From Trogon surrucura (taxonomy: Eukaryota > Chordata > Aves > Trogoniformes > Trogonidae): a DNA stretch of 64,000 bases. Where the stretch lies: the NCBI GenBank assembly GCA_020746105.1, contig CM036618.1:117939161-118003160 (forward strand), in the 5' to 3' direction. Numbering within the stretch: position 1 is the first letter of the stretch; every line of letters starts with the position of its first letter. The notes beneath the pieces are model-generated. The model searched no databases. It was not told the origin of the DNA and saw only the letters and a program-made list of their open reading frames with translations. Position numbers and translations under genes: made by a program. Shown here in pieces: positions 23,284 through 35,200 of this stretch.

Positions 23284-26200
23284 GTGAGTCGCTCCGGCCC
23301 CGGGACCCGCCCTGCCGCCGGCGCGGGGGGGGGGGGGGGTGGGGAAAGAGGGAGGGGGAAAGGGGAAGCGGGGCAGCTCCCCCCCCCGTCCCCGGCCCGG
23401 CTTCCTGCCGGCACGCCCGAGGGCCGCGCCCGGCCTGCCGCCGCCGGGCCCGGCCGCCTTCCCCCCCCGTCCTCCGCCGTGCCGAGGCGCTGCCCGGGGC
23501 CGGCGAGGGCCGCGGCGCCCGGCCCCGGCGCGGCGGCAGCGGCAGCAGCGCGGGGAGGTGGGCGCGGGCCTGCGGAATGAATGGGCGCGGGGAGCCCGGC
23601 TCGGGAAAACCGGCGATCCCGGCGTTTTTGCCGCTCGTTGGCTCGTTTCTGAAGCGGCCGAGCCGGGGCGGGGGGGCTCGGTGCTGCGCCCGGGGCCTGG
23701 GGGTTGTGCGGTGCCCCCGCCCCGCTTCGGTGTTTTACCGTGAACGTCTCGTTCCCCTGCGCGACCTGAGCCAGTCTCTGTGTAGCAACGGGAAAAATAT
23801 CGATTTAAAAGAATAATAATAATTATGAACGAGCACATTATACATTGAGACGGCAGGGATGTGTTCTCTCTATGCAGGATTGTTCACTTTAGGGAAATAG
23901 TTTTTGGTGGATTTTTTCATTTTAATTTTATTTTTTTTTGCAAGCTACTGGAGCGTCATTCTTTGGTTAATAACCTTCCTGATCTGGAACACACTCAAAA
24001 TGGGCTTTTTTTTTTTTTAAAAATCTGGAGACCCCCCAAGGGTTTTCTCTCCATCCTTTCGCCTTTTCTGCCCTCTGAGCTTGCAAGCACGCACTAGAAA
24101 TTCATCCTTTTGTCAGTGGTACAAAGGCTTTGAGGGGCCTCATCAGGAAGAGAAAAATCTGCCATCCTGAAGCAAAAAGATAAGATGCTCTAAGTGGGTA
24201 TTTTCCCGTATTTCCCTTTGGAAATTTTGTTTAGCCATCTGGAATTTCCCCTGGTAAAGAAATATTATGTGGAGAGTTAACACAGCTGATAGCAGCTTGG
24301 ATCGCAAATTTAAAATTCTGTGGGTTTCTTGATTAGAAAACACTTGGAATAAAGAAGATTTTTTTTTAAAGCCCAAGTGGGAATAGTTGACACAAAGGCT
24401 GTCCCTGTTAGAGATTCAGCATCCTGATTTAGAGGGTTTTCCAATTAGCATCTGAAATGATTGGAACGGTTCAGGAAGAACAACGTCGTCATATTTGACA
24501 GTTCTGGGGTTTGACAGTTCTGATGTCTTCTCGTCTCTCCTCCTGTAGTAAAAATTATCTTTACTAGGGCTGGAGTGCAGAGCCTTTGGGCGCTTTTTAC
24601 ACTGTCCTTTGGAAAAAGGAAAGAAGAGAAGGCATTTACCATTTTGTATTAAAGCAGCGTGGAAGCTTTTTTTTGTGGTTTGGGTTTTTTTAATCTTATT
24701 TTAAGGCCCATAGAAGAGAAAAATAATAATTTAGAGCTTCATCCTTTAGTGTGGTCCTTTGCATAGCGGTAAATCACTGAGTTGTGTAAAATGTGCCGTG
24801 TATTTGTAGTGACAGCAGTGTTGTGCTCTTGATAAGGTGGGAGCTGTGGGTTAGGACCCTTTGTTTTTACCCAGTTTCCCCAGCTGGGTTTGCAACGCAG
24901 GTTTTGCACAGAGTAACCTTATCTGCGCGTGCTTTTTAAATTGACACACATCTTGGAATGATAATTTTAATTTTTTTTCTCTCCCCTGTGTGAATTGTAC
25001 CAGATATAAGTAACTGTAAGAGTGGAAGGTGCCTTTGTAGTGCCCATGTGGTGCCAAGAGGAGGGACCTGTGTCGCTTTGGGTTGTGTTTGGCCTCAAAA
25101 GGGAACAACGTGCGTGTGCGAGTACCCTGGCCGCGGATTTCCTTGGGTGGGAGAGCAGAGCATCAAGAAATAAGTGTGAAATCAGCAAACTCTGGGTTGG
25201 ATTTGGCTAATTAAGTGTAGAAGAAAATTTCCTTCGGTAAACCTTTTGAGCCCCCCAGTTGCATGTTGAGATTATCAAGTAGCCCCTCTGTCAAACCGGT
25301 ATTTTTAAAACATTTTTTTTTCTCTGTGACAAAGACGAGATGCTTTATGTCAGAGTGATTTCTGATGCACTGAGATATGTCATACTTGTGATTGAAATGA
25401 AATCTCTTGCCAGGTGCCGGAAATACTGCATAAAAATGGAGACTACCTTTAGAAGAATTAGATGTGATTTTAACTTCAGGTTTGCCTTTGAAATTTACTG
25501 TTCTCACTGTGCCGCAGCAGGACTTGCGATGTATCTGGCTGCAGCCAGTCTTTGAGGAAGAGGTGACTCGAAGGAAGTTCTTGCAACACGTAGCGTAGGA
25601 GAGAGGAAGGCGATGGCATCGTAAAGCTTTAAAGCGTTGGAGATGGGTGTTGTATTGGTGTGGGACAAACCATCGTTCGGTTAGTGCCCTGTAAAATTGC
25701 TCTGTTTGTGTTTTGTTTGAAGAGTTGCATCAATGGGGAGAACCAAGCACAGAGGCCTGATAAGAATATTCGTGTTCATCTTAAAACTTGTCACGTGACC
25801 CGTTTGTGTGCTTCCTCATTCTTTTTGATTGAAAGAATAGTTAAACGTACAAGTTCTTACTGTTCGATGACTCAGTAGGAAGTGAAAGAGCCGGTACGAA
25901 CCACAGCGAAACGGGGAAGAAACTATATATGGTAAAACTTCGAACATATGTGGTCTTGCACACAGGCAAGCTAAGAAGCTGTTCTTAAAATATTCAGAAC
26001 GGGTAGCAAATGCGAGCGAAAATGAATGGTGATGAACTCTCGGCTTCCTTAGGGAGGTGTGTAAATGCACTGAGTGTTACTGTTCGAGACTCGGTGCGTA
26101 CTGAGCGTTGGACTGAAATCTTGTGGGGATTATTCCAGGGGGTGGGCACAATAAGGAAGAGAAACAAGTGCACTGTACTGAAATTGTACTAGAAGGTTTC

Positions 26201-29200
26201 GAGTTGAGGGTGGAAAGAACAGGGAGTACTTAATGTCTGGCGCTGGGAAAGAAGCCGATCGTGTTCTAAACTACTGCAGTTCCTGATGTTTAATTGAAGA
26301 CTTCAGAGGATGTGTGAGGCAGGGAAAAGTGTCTTAGGTTTTTTGTACCCATTCAAAAAATCTAAAACTGTTCAAGATCTGTTACCTGGATACATTTGTG
26401 TGTCTTAGGTGCATTTACCTGCTGGTAGTGGTACCAAGTCTGGTTCTTCAGCTGTAATCTCCCGTGTTGTGTCATCGCAGACCAGCTGATTATTCGGTGT
26501 CACGTCGGGGACAATGCTACAGTGGGGATGCTCGTATCGATGGAGGAGCTGACGTACAAGGCTGGCTTGTTCTGGTCTTCACCAAATTTTCATCCAGTCT
26601 GAGGGGGGCTGAATTTCAAATTTGAAGAGGAAGAGACAGAGTTAAAATTCTGCCCCATTTATCTACTCTTGAGTTTGCCAAACTGAGTAAAAACGGCAGT
26701 TTTAAAGCCCTCTGTTCAAGGCTGAAAGAGGTAGGGAGCAGACTGTGAATGCCCGAGCTTCACCTTGCACGTGGTAGTTCGCAAAGTTTAAATCCGTCAG
26801 GTGTGTCAAGGCTTTAGTGTGGAAAGAGGCTGGGAAATTACTATTATAGTTCAAATAGTAAGAACTTAGACTAGTATTTTTGTAGGTTGGCCTTTTCTAG
26901 GTCAGCCTAGGTTGTATGTGGTTGCCCTGGATGCAGTAATTTGTGAAGTCTAAAAGGGAGCGCTTTTTTGGTGTTTTTTTTTTTTAAATTTGAACGCAAT
27001 TATTTGGACTGGGCTCGCTTGTTCAAAATGTATCCCGTGTTTCCTCTGGCATAAAACTTCTGGTAGAATCTTCTGGTGTGTTCAGGTAGTGTGATCCAGA
27101 AATGCTTGTGGCTACTCTTTGCTTTCTCATAGCAGCGCCCGCATTCCTGAATACGCCGATAAGATCTGCGTAACTCCTGGGTACTTCGGGCTTTAATGTA
27201 AGCAGAAGAGTTGATAAGTATTTGCCTTTGCAAAGAACTTGAAGTAGAGGGAGTGAAACGAGTTGTATAGACAGTGTCATTCTTCAGGTATTCCAAACAG
27301 TTCTGCCTTTCAGTTCAGCAAGCGCTGAAAGGGTGAAAGAATTAGGGTCAGAAAAAGCCAAAAAAAAATTCCCTTTCCCCTGTATTAGCCCAGCTTTAAT
27401 TCAAATATCTCTTGGTTCTTTCTGTAACTGGCTTTATAATTTCTTTCCAAAACAGATGCCCTTTTTACTGCAGCAAGGTGGATAATTTAGAGCAACGGAG
27501 CACGTTAGCCTTAGTGTAATGGCAGAACTCCCCTCGGCTGCAATTAGCTGTGCTCTTGGCTGCGAGAATTGTCTCTGTGGCAGTCGTCAGACCTCGCTGC
27601 AGAAAACGTGCTGAACGTTTTGTCACTCCTAGCAGATGGCTTTGAATCCAGCCTGAAATGGGTGATTAAGCTTTGGGATCAGAGTCCCGAGATTGCTGTG
27701 AATTGTCCGTCCTTGGAGGCTCCCAGCACCCAACTGGTCAAAGCCCGGAGCAACCTGGTCCGAGCTGAGGTTGGATGAGACAGCTCCCGAGGTTCCCTTT
27801 AACCCGAGTCATCCCGGGATGCTCTGGTACTGCTGCCAACACCTGGATGGTTGAGTAATTCCGCAGATGAAAGTGCGTGACGTTTAGTTTGGGACTGCAG
27901 GGTTTTGTTCCGGCACGCTGATACAGTGCCGGGCACGTCAGAAAAAAAAAAAAGAGAAGCCTGCTCTGTGTGAACTGCAGGAACGTCGGGGTAAGGTGGA
28001 TGAACGAGCAAGGTGGCTGGAGAGCATAATGTGCTGGTCCCCGTTAACTCAAGTTGCAACTTCTTGCTGGCGCATTTCAAGTTTTATAAGTGAGCTTCCT
28101 CCAGTGACTATATACATTTTACGCTCAGTCAATGCTCAGTGTTTTCTTAGCGTATGTGATATCTTGGGAGCCAGTGATGTCAAGCTTCCTTTTGTACCTC
28201 GTTGGGCAGCAAACACTCTCTCAGAGTATCCTGAAGTATCGGCTGAAGTTTTGGTCGTGCTGTTGGTTTTAGAAGTGGCGCTTACTGCAAACTCCTGTCC
28301 TCGTCCTTAAAAGAAACGCCGAAAATGATGAACCTCCGAGAAATCCGTCGGAATCGCACGGAGTCTCTGCTGGTTCATTGTTGCAACAGTCCAGTAGTTT
28401 GAATTCACAAGGTTTTGTTTCTTTTTCTGACGGGTGATTCGTTGTGCTACTGAGTGCTCTAATTGGAGGGGCTGTTTAATTTGGTCCGGTTGGGCACTCG
28501 TCATAAAGTGACCCGTTACAAAAAGCTGGGTTTCAGGTTGCTAGAGACCTTTATAGAGTTACAATAAATCCACGTTCAGACACTGGACTCTTTTACACCT
28601 TTCAAGGTACTCAGTGGTTTTAATACTGATTCTGCAAAGTCTGACAGTCTGATTCAGAACACATTCTAGAAAGTACTTTAATTCAGTTTTACGGATCTAT
28701 CCGTCACCTGAAATTTGTAAAATTGAAGTATAAATTCAGTTGGTTTTCAGTGGCACACGCGCGCTTAAATTTGGGGGTTCAAATTTTTTACTCCAAACTA
28801 CGTTTCTCTTGGTAAACAAAAGTAGTGCACGTTCTAATACAATTATTTATTCCTTTTCAGTTTGTGAAATGTGGCTATGCAGGCTCAAATTTTCCAGAGC
28901 ACATTTTTCCAGCTTTGGTTGGAAGACCCATTATAAGATCAACTGCTAAAGTGGGAAACATCGAAATCAAGGTAAATCTTTTTCATTATTATTCCTTTCT
29001 GACAGATGAAAATATTTAGGGCAGTTTTTGACTTGCGTAATGTTTGGAAATGCTTTTTCCTTAGTTCCCCTTTACGCTGTTTCAGTAGCTGTTGATTCAT
29101 TTCTCGATTGGGTTTTAGCTTTTCACAAACTACAAAGTTATTAAGGGAGTAATCTAAAGCACGGGAGGCCTTCAGATAGTACAACTGGGGAGGCAGCACG

Positions 29201-32200
29201 TGGGACTCAAGTGAATCTGGGCAAAAAGGGGCTTCAAATGCCAATATATAAATAATGTCAAGATGAGAAGGCAGAAACCAGACACAAGTGGTTGATGTTT
29301 GTCACCGAGCTGTGCTCTTGGGGTTCTGAGTCAAAGCTGGAGAACTGCTGGAGCTTCCAGGTCTTTCTATACCGTTTGCTTTCTACTCGCAGTTGATCAT
29401 CTGTGATCTTGTATGAGATGTTTAACCTTGGCTGTGTTTGCATTTCATTGCTTCTATTGTTTCTGTTTTCTTTTCTTTTTGCTGTTGGTAGACGTGGCTA
29501 CTCCACACCAGTCAAGAGATGGAAGAGGCTGTGCTCAGGCCACTTGGTCTTGGGATGTTATTCCAAGACTGGAATAGGAGAGAATGACTATTTGAGAATG
29601 TTTTTTTCTGAAGTCTGGGCAGCTATAATTTCTCACTTGATTTTTTTAATTGCAGAGTAATGCTTCAGATGTTTGTAGTTGCTTCTGCAGCACAGGCTTC
29701 AGCAAATGCCTTGGCCCTGCTGTGGTCACATCCTCCCTTCTTGCTTCTAGGCACACATTTTCACCGTGTGCTCATGGTGCCTCTCGTGCGGTCACGGGGT
29801 TGAGCTGTTTTAGTGAGCTGATCCAGCTGAAAAAACATGGTCGGGTAAAGTTCTGACTGCCTTACCAGACAAGTGTGCAAGGCAGAAGCAGGAACTTGAA
29901 GGAGAGGCAGGAGGCAATGCAGAACTGTAGAAGCCCTCACTTAGGCCAGTGAAGGTCAAGCAGAACTACGTGTGTGTGGGCTTTCAATTTTGCTTTGCAT
30001 ATTGCTTCTAAGAAGCAGTTTGATGAAAGGAAAAAACCCCAACAATCTGCGCAGCATTGTTCCTTATTTTCAGGACCCTCTGTGTGACAAGAAGAACTTC
30101 AGTTATCTAATTCTTGCTGCCGTCTGTAAAAAATCAGTAGCATCAGCAGAAGGCCGTACTAGCAAGTCCAGAGGGGGAAAGTCAACAGACCTTTCCAAAA
30201 TGTGCCTTTTTCCATTTTTATTTTTTTTTAATATTGCAACACCACTTACCTGGTGTCAGCTAGGACAGTTTGCTTGAAAGAATGGAGGGCTTTTCCTTTC
30301 ACAGCAGATGGGAGTTTTTGTAAGGAGAGGGAAAACATATTCCTCTCCATTTCAAGACCTGGGGGGGGGAGATGTTTCTTTAGATATCTGCTTCAGCTTA
30401 ATGTGACAATTTCTTCGTGGAGGTCCTGGTGAAGTCTTAGGAAAGTCATGCAGTGATTTACGAGTCTGAAATCCCAGAAGAATTCTCTTCCGTGAAACCT
30501 CGTTGTTGAAGTCATGTTTCCTTTCCGGCTGATCTGAGACAGCACGTCCTGCCGGTTTTGGTGTCCTCTGATTCTCTGATAATGCAGTTTAATATCCTTA
30601 CGGATGACGGTGTTAAATTGGAAAGAGATAGGAGGTAGTAGTGAGTAATTGCTATGAGAGCAGTACGAAAGAAACAGTAAACTACAATTTTGCCCATTTT
30701 CTGCTTGAACATGGATCACCTGGGTCCATTGTAGAGAGTATAAACTGTGTCCAGGGTCTTCCTAGAAGTTTTTTATCATCTGCCTGTAACACACTGTTTT
30801 CTTAAGAAGGAGTAACAACTATCAAGAGAAGAAATCTCTCCCACAGATACTTTGGGTATCCTGGTAGGATGATGCAGTAGGAAGACTTGTTAAGTGTGAG
30901 TGATGTTTTTCTTTGTGAGAATCTTGCAGATTTCATTAAGTAAAAAGAAAAAAAAGTAGCAGGTGGGTTTTAGGCCAACATTTAATTCTGGCTATTCACT
31001 GCAAGATCTTACGGGCTAAGTTTAAGACTGAGTAAAGGAAGGTGGCAAGAAGATGATCAGTTTGACTTCTCAAAACTATTTGGAAAAGCTGTCATTCCTG
31101 CGAGATTCAGAAACTCTGTGAAAAGAGTCTGGAAGCTGATTAAAACAGTGATTATCACCTGTCTATTGAGTTACTGATTTCAAGTTGCTCTGCCCGTGTG
31201 TTCATTCTGGATTCTCATTTCAGCCAGCAGCAGGGATGGAGCTTTTTCCCCTCTCCTCAAGAGTCCCCAGTTCAGGCCATAAACATGAAAGTTCAGTTAT
31301 TACTGGGATTATTTTGCTTGAAATTGCAACCTTGAAACTCTAAGACCAGGAGCATAGGTGCTGCTCTTGGCTTTTACTGATTTACTGATCTTTGCAGCAG
31401 GTTTTTGGGGTTAATAACCTTCTTAGAAAGGCAGGAGTGATGAGTAGCTTGGACTAGTTAGAACAGTGAGGATTTTAGGGCAGATGAGACCTGCGGAGCC
31501 GTAATCCTCGTCCTGCAGTTCTGTTCAGCTTCTGCCAAAGGCAGCCTGGAGAAGGTCGGTCCCTGGATTTGAAGAGAGGAGGAGGAGGAGGAGGAGGAGG
31601 GCCACGTTCAGACCAGCCTCTCTTTAGCAGAGCATGTGCGAAAGCAGCTGCCAGAAACTCTGTGCGCTTCTCCTCCGACACGATTTGCAGAACCAGATTT
31701 CCCCTGATGGTGCTGGTAGTTATCCTGTGGCTGTTGACAGCCTAAGGTGACTCGAAGTGAATCGAAGGAGGAAAAAAAAAAAAACCTCAAGAATTGTGGA
31801 AATGGCTTCACTGTAATGTTGGACAACGTTTGTGCACAGACACTTCAGATACCTCATAGTGCTTCCTGGCTGCTTTAATTATCTTGTCTCACTACCTCCG
31901 TAGATTGCTAAAGGGGTAAGAGCTTTGAGACCCTGCTCTTACTACTGCGCTTCATGATTGCTTATTTCCATTCTGGGAGGAGATGCCGTAATTTAAGTAA
32001 ATATCTCTTATTTCTTTTGGGGTGTTTGTTCCATGAGAAATGAACAGATCAGCCTGTTTGTAGGTGAATGGTTTTATGTTACGGTTTTCAGTTCTTGGGG
32101 ATTTAAAGCAAGGATTTCAAAACAAAATTGAAATTTAGCGTTTGTCAGGGCTAGTTATGGTCAAACGCCTTGTGCCTGGGTTCAGGTAAATGCCTTGGCC

Positions 32201-35200
32201 AGGGCAAAACTCCAGTGTTACAGAACGTTTAGGCACAGAATCCTGTTTATGAGAAACAGGCAGACACAGCGATCTTATTTGCCACGTAAGATGCGTAAGC
32301 CTGACATGTAGCAAGAGCTTCCTTTAAAAAGACGTTTTAATCTGAGATCCCGAGAATGCTAGTTTGGCCCTGAATAAACTAACCCGGATCATTTCCTGCT
32401 CTACATGCATCTCGTTTCAGCCTATTTCTACTGTGTACTTAAAAATAATTTGAGAATTTCATTTAGGCCTTTTCTGACTTTCTTGCTTCTACCTTCTTTC
32501 TTCACCTTTCTTGACCTGTTGAAGTAGAATAACAAAAAGATGGTAAGTGAGGTGCCCCTGTGCTGTTTGTTACCATTTTTTGCTCGATGGGACCTGGTAG
32601 CTGTTATGTTATTTTTTGATGCTTTTCATTGTTTTGTCTTGTCCTACGTTTTACATTTGACTACATACCTTTCTTTGGACGTTGTTCATTGCTTCGGTTC
32701 ACCGCAACTAATTCGTGAGAATATTTGATGTATGGCTTCTAAACGCTACGTAACCTGTAGTTTTGCAAGATGTAACTCTTAAAGATGAGCGTGAGCTCAG
32801 TATCTTTACCAGCAGAAATCGCTGTATTTACCATTGCAAACCAGGAGCTTGAAAAAACTTTCAGATTTCAGTTAGGCTGAAGTATTACCGAGTACTAAAG
32901 TGGTGCAAACATTCAGTGTTCCTCTCTGCAAATTCCGTTGTGCCGTCCTTCCTCTTCGCCTCCCAAGCGCACGTTTGCTCGTGTGCTCTGGAGAACAATT
33001 GTTCTGCCCTTGAACTTTGTTTTAAAAGGATGGGAAAGTTTGGTGCCCCTTTTGTCGCGCATTTGAATAGCGGCTTTTCCTGGGCTGTGTCCGGTTCGGC
33101 AGCGTAGAGCCTCCAAGGTTGGCAGCACGGAGCCTGCAAGAGCAGTGCCCTGTGTGTTAGAAACCTGTCTGATCCTTCCAACTGGTGGAGTTTCCATCTT
33201 AAATTCTCGGGTGTAACGTGGCTGCGTGGTGAGGTTTTCATGGTGGGGTTTCACTAGAGTACATTTGATCGAAAAGGTCCGAGTCTCGACTTCCGTCTTC
33301 GGTACGGCGATCTACTGTGCAAAAGGAAACAAGTCAAATGCCTTGTCAGGAAGAGGGGTTGGAAGAGGAATGGTTTGATTTAAGTTGTTTTCAATTAACT
33401 TCCTTTTTATGTAGCCAACATTAATTGTCGAGGTTACTTCTTAAAAAAAGCGCTGTGAACCGGACACTGGATTTTTCATTGTACCTCTTTTTTTTTTTTT
33501 TTCCCTTCGTGTTGAACCGCAGGTTGAGTAACCCTCCCTCGGAAGTTTTCTGGTCCCAGTAACTGCAAACTGCGGTGCCATGTTTCTGTGTGAAGCAGCT
33601 TTTGCAACGAAATGAATAGAATGCTAGCGTAGAAGCATTGCTGTTGGTGCCTAGAAATATGCTTTTATAGGCTAAACATAAGCGAGTCAGTTGAGGCTTC
33701 TTTGGAAAAGTGTGGGATATAACAGGGAGCAAGGATAACGTGTTCCCGGGTGCCCTTCCTCTGGGAAATACGTGGGAAAGGAGAAGATGGGATGTTACTA
33801 ATTTGAATGTGCAGTGTTTGCATAACTAACTTTAACGAAGAGATTGCTTAATCGGTGTGAAACGACTGTACAAACTGTGCATTAGTGGAAGGATGCATTA
33901 ACGGGGCCCTTTGGCTCGGCACCGCTGGCATGGAACAGACGAGGGTCTATTTTCTATTTAGATGTGTCTCTTCACACCCTACTGACACAGGCAATATGTA
34001 AACCATTGTTTCTTTTAATGTCTCCTGTGGAACTTACAATCTCTTATTTGCTTTTGCTACTGTTCCTTACGCTTATTCACCACTCATTATTCCTGTTTTG
34101 GTATCGTGCACAGAAATTTGCAACATGCATGGAAAGATACTCTGCCAATCCCACCTACTACCCTTATGTGCTATTTTGCATCTCAGCCTTTTGAAATTAA
34201 TACTTGATAAAAGAATCTTGGAGGTGTCAGTGGAGAAACTTCTAAAGGTCTTTGTGGTGTCTAGCTCTAGTAGGTTTGATTAAGGTTAATTGGAGAATGG
34301 AATTAACAAGGTTTATTTTGGAGAAGGTTTGGGATGGGTAACAACCAAATTTAAACACTACATGAAATATTTTCTACTTTTCTTTTAAGTACCTGGAAAG
34401 GAATCTAGAATGTGGGCATTGTTTAAGAACGTGGTTGGACGCAGGCTGGAGCAGATCACTGCCAATTTTGAGGATTGTGGTGTTTGGAAAGCTTTGCTGA
34501 CGTGTTTCTCCGTTAAAATTTTACAGGATCTCATGGTTGGTGATGAAGCGAGTGAGTTACGCTCAATGCTGGAAGTGAATTATCCAATGGAGAATGGCAT
34601 AGTTCGGAACTGGGATGATATGAAGCACCTATGGGATTACACGTTTGGACCAGAAAAACTGAATATCGACACAAAAAATTGTAAAATACTGCTCACAGAA
34701 CCTCCCATGAATCCAACTAAAAATAGGGAGAAGATCGTGGAGGTATGTCTGTCTACTAGAAATGGACACACACTGTCACTGAAGCATTGCTGAGCGATTT
34801 TAACTTCTTGAAGCACCTGGTTGCTGTCTGAGGCAGAGCAGGTCACCCATTTTCTCACCAGAACTCATCCTCAGCTGTAGTCTTGAAGGCTACTGTGGTT
34901 AAATTCAAACAAGCCGACTTCATTCAGAAGCTCTAAGTAGGCTCCTTGTCTCAAGCCGTAACACCAGTAAGACGCAGAATCGGAAATGCGTCTTTATCTT
35001 GGTGTATCCAGGCTAGATCAGTTCCTCCCTCCTGGGTGAACATGAACTCCTTTCAGTGACTTGGAATTCTGTGAGCCCGTAACGCTTCAGAGGAGCTTGA
35101 GGCTCAAGCAGTGCGATGCTTTACCAGCTGGAGCGGTGGTGTTGGAGGTAGCTGAGACAAAGGTGTGATGACAACCAATTCACTAATCTTTGATTAATGC

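Larger units (their letters stand above)
22680..23760. other. CpG island at the 5' end of ACTR2
   Basis: CpG dinucleotides are dense from about 22.7 to 23.75 kb and then fall abruptly to the AT-rich composition of intron 1. The island covers the promoter, exon 1 and roughly the first 480 bases of intron 1. Its upstream edge lies within a CR1 LINE copy. It is the only obvious CpG island in the window, which fits a single housekeeping promoter. Boundaries are by eye. Confidence 0.9.
23284..28860 (+). other. ACTR2: ACTR2 intron 1 (5577 bp)
   Basis: The donor is gtgagt and the acceptor ttttcag. The first roughly 480 bases belong to the CpG island and are G-rich; the rest is AT-rich. It contains a diverged CR1 fragment at 27705-27826. 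No further exon was recognised. Confidence 0.95.
28972..34526 (+). other. ACTR2: ACTR2 intron 2 (5555 bp), hosts the microexon
   Basis: The donor is gtaaat and the acceptor ttttacag. The 15-nt microexon at 32528-32542 divides it into about 3556 and 1984 bp. A (GGA)n repeat is at 31575-31600. Nothing else coding was seen. Confidence 0.95.

Noticed and set aside
22269-23414. Long minus-strand open frame of 381 codons, and the overlapping 313-codon frame at 22897-23838
   Set aside because: They run through the CR1 copy, the C/G homopolymers and the CpG island. Composition is proline/arginine/alanine-rich as expected from GC-rich DNA read in any frame, and no domain is seen.
31475-31681. Minus-strand frame with a polyproline tract
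   Set aside because: The polyproline comes solely from the (GGA)n microsatellite in intron 2.
32540-32728. Plus-strand open frame starting at the ATG of the microexon
   Set aside because: It only reads through the microexon donor into the intron; the ATG is the last codon of the microexon.
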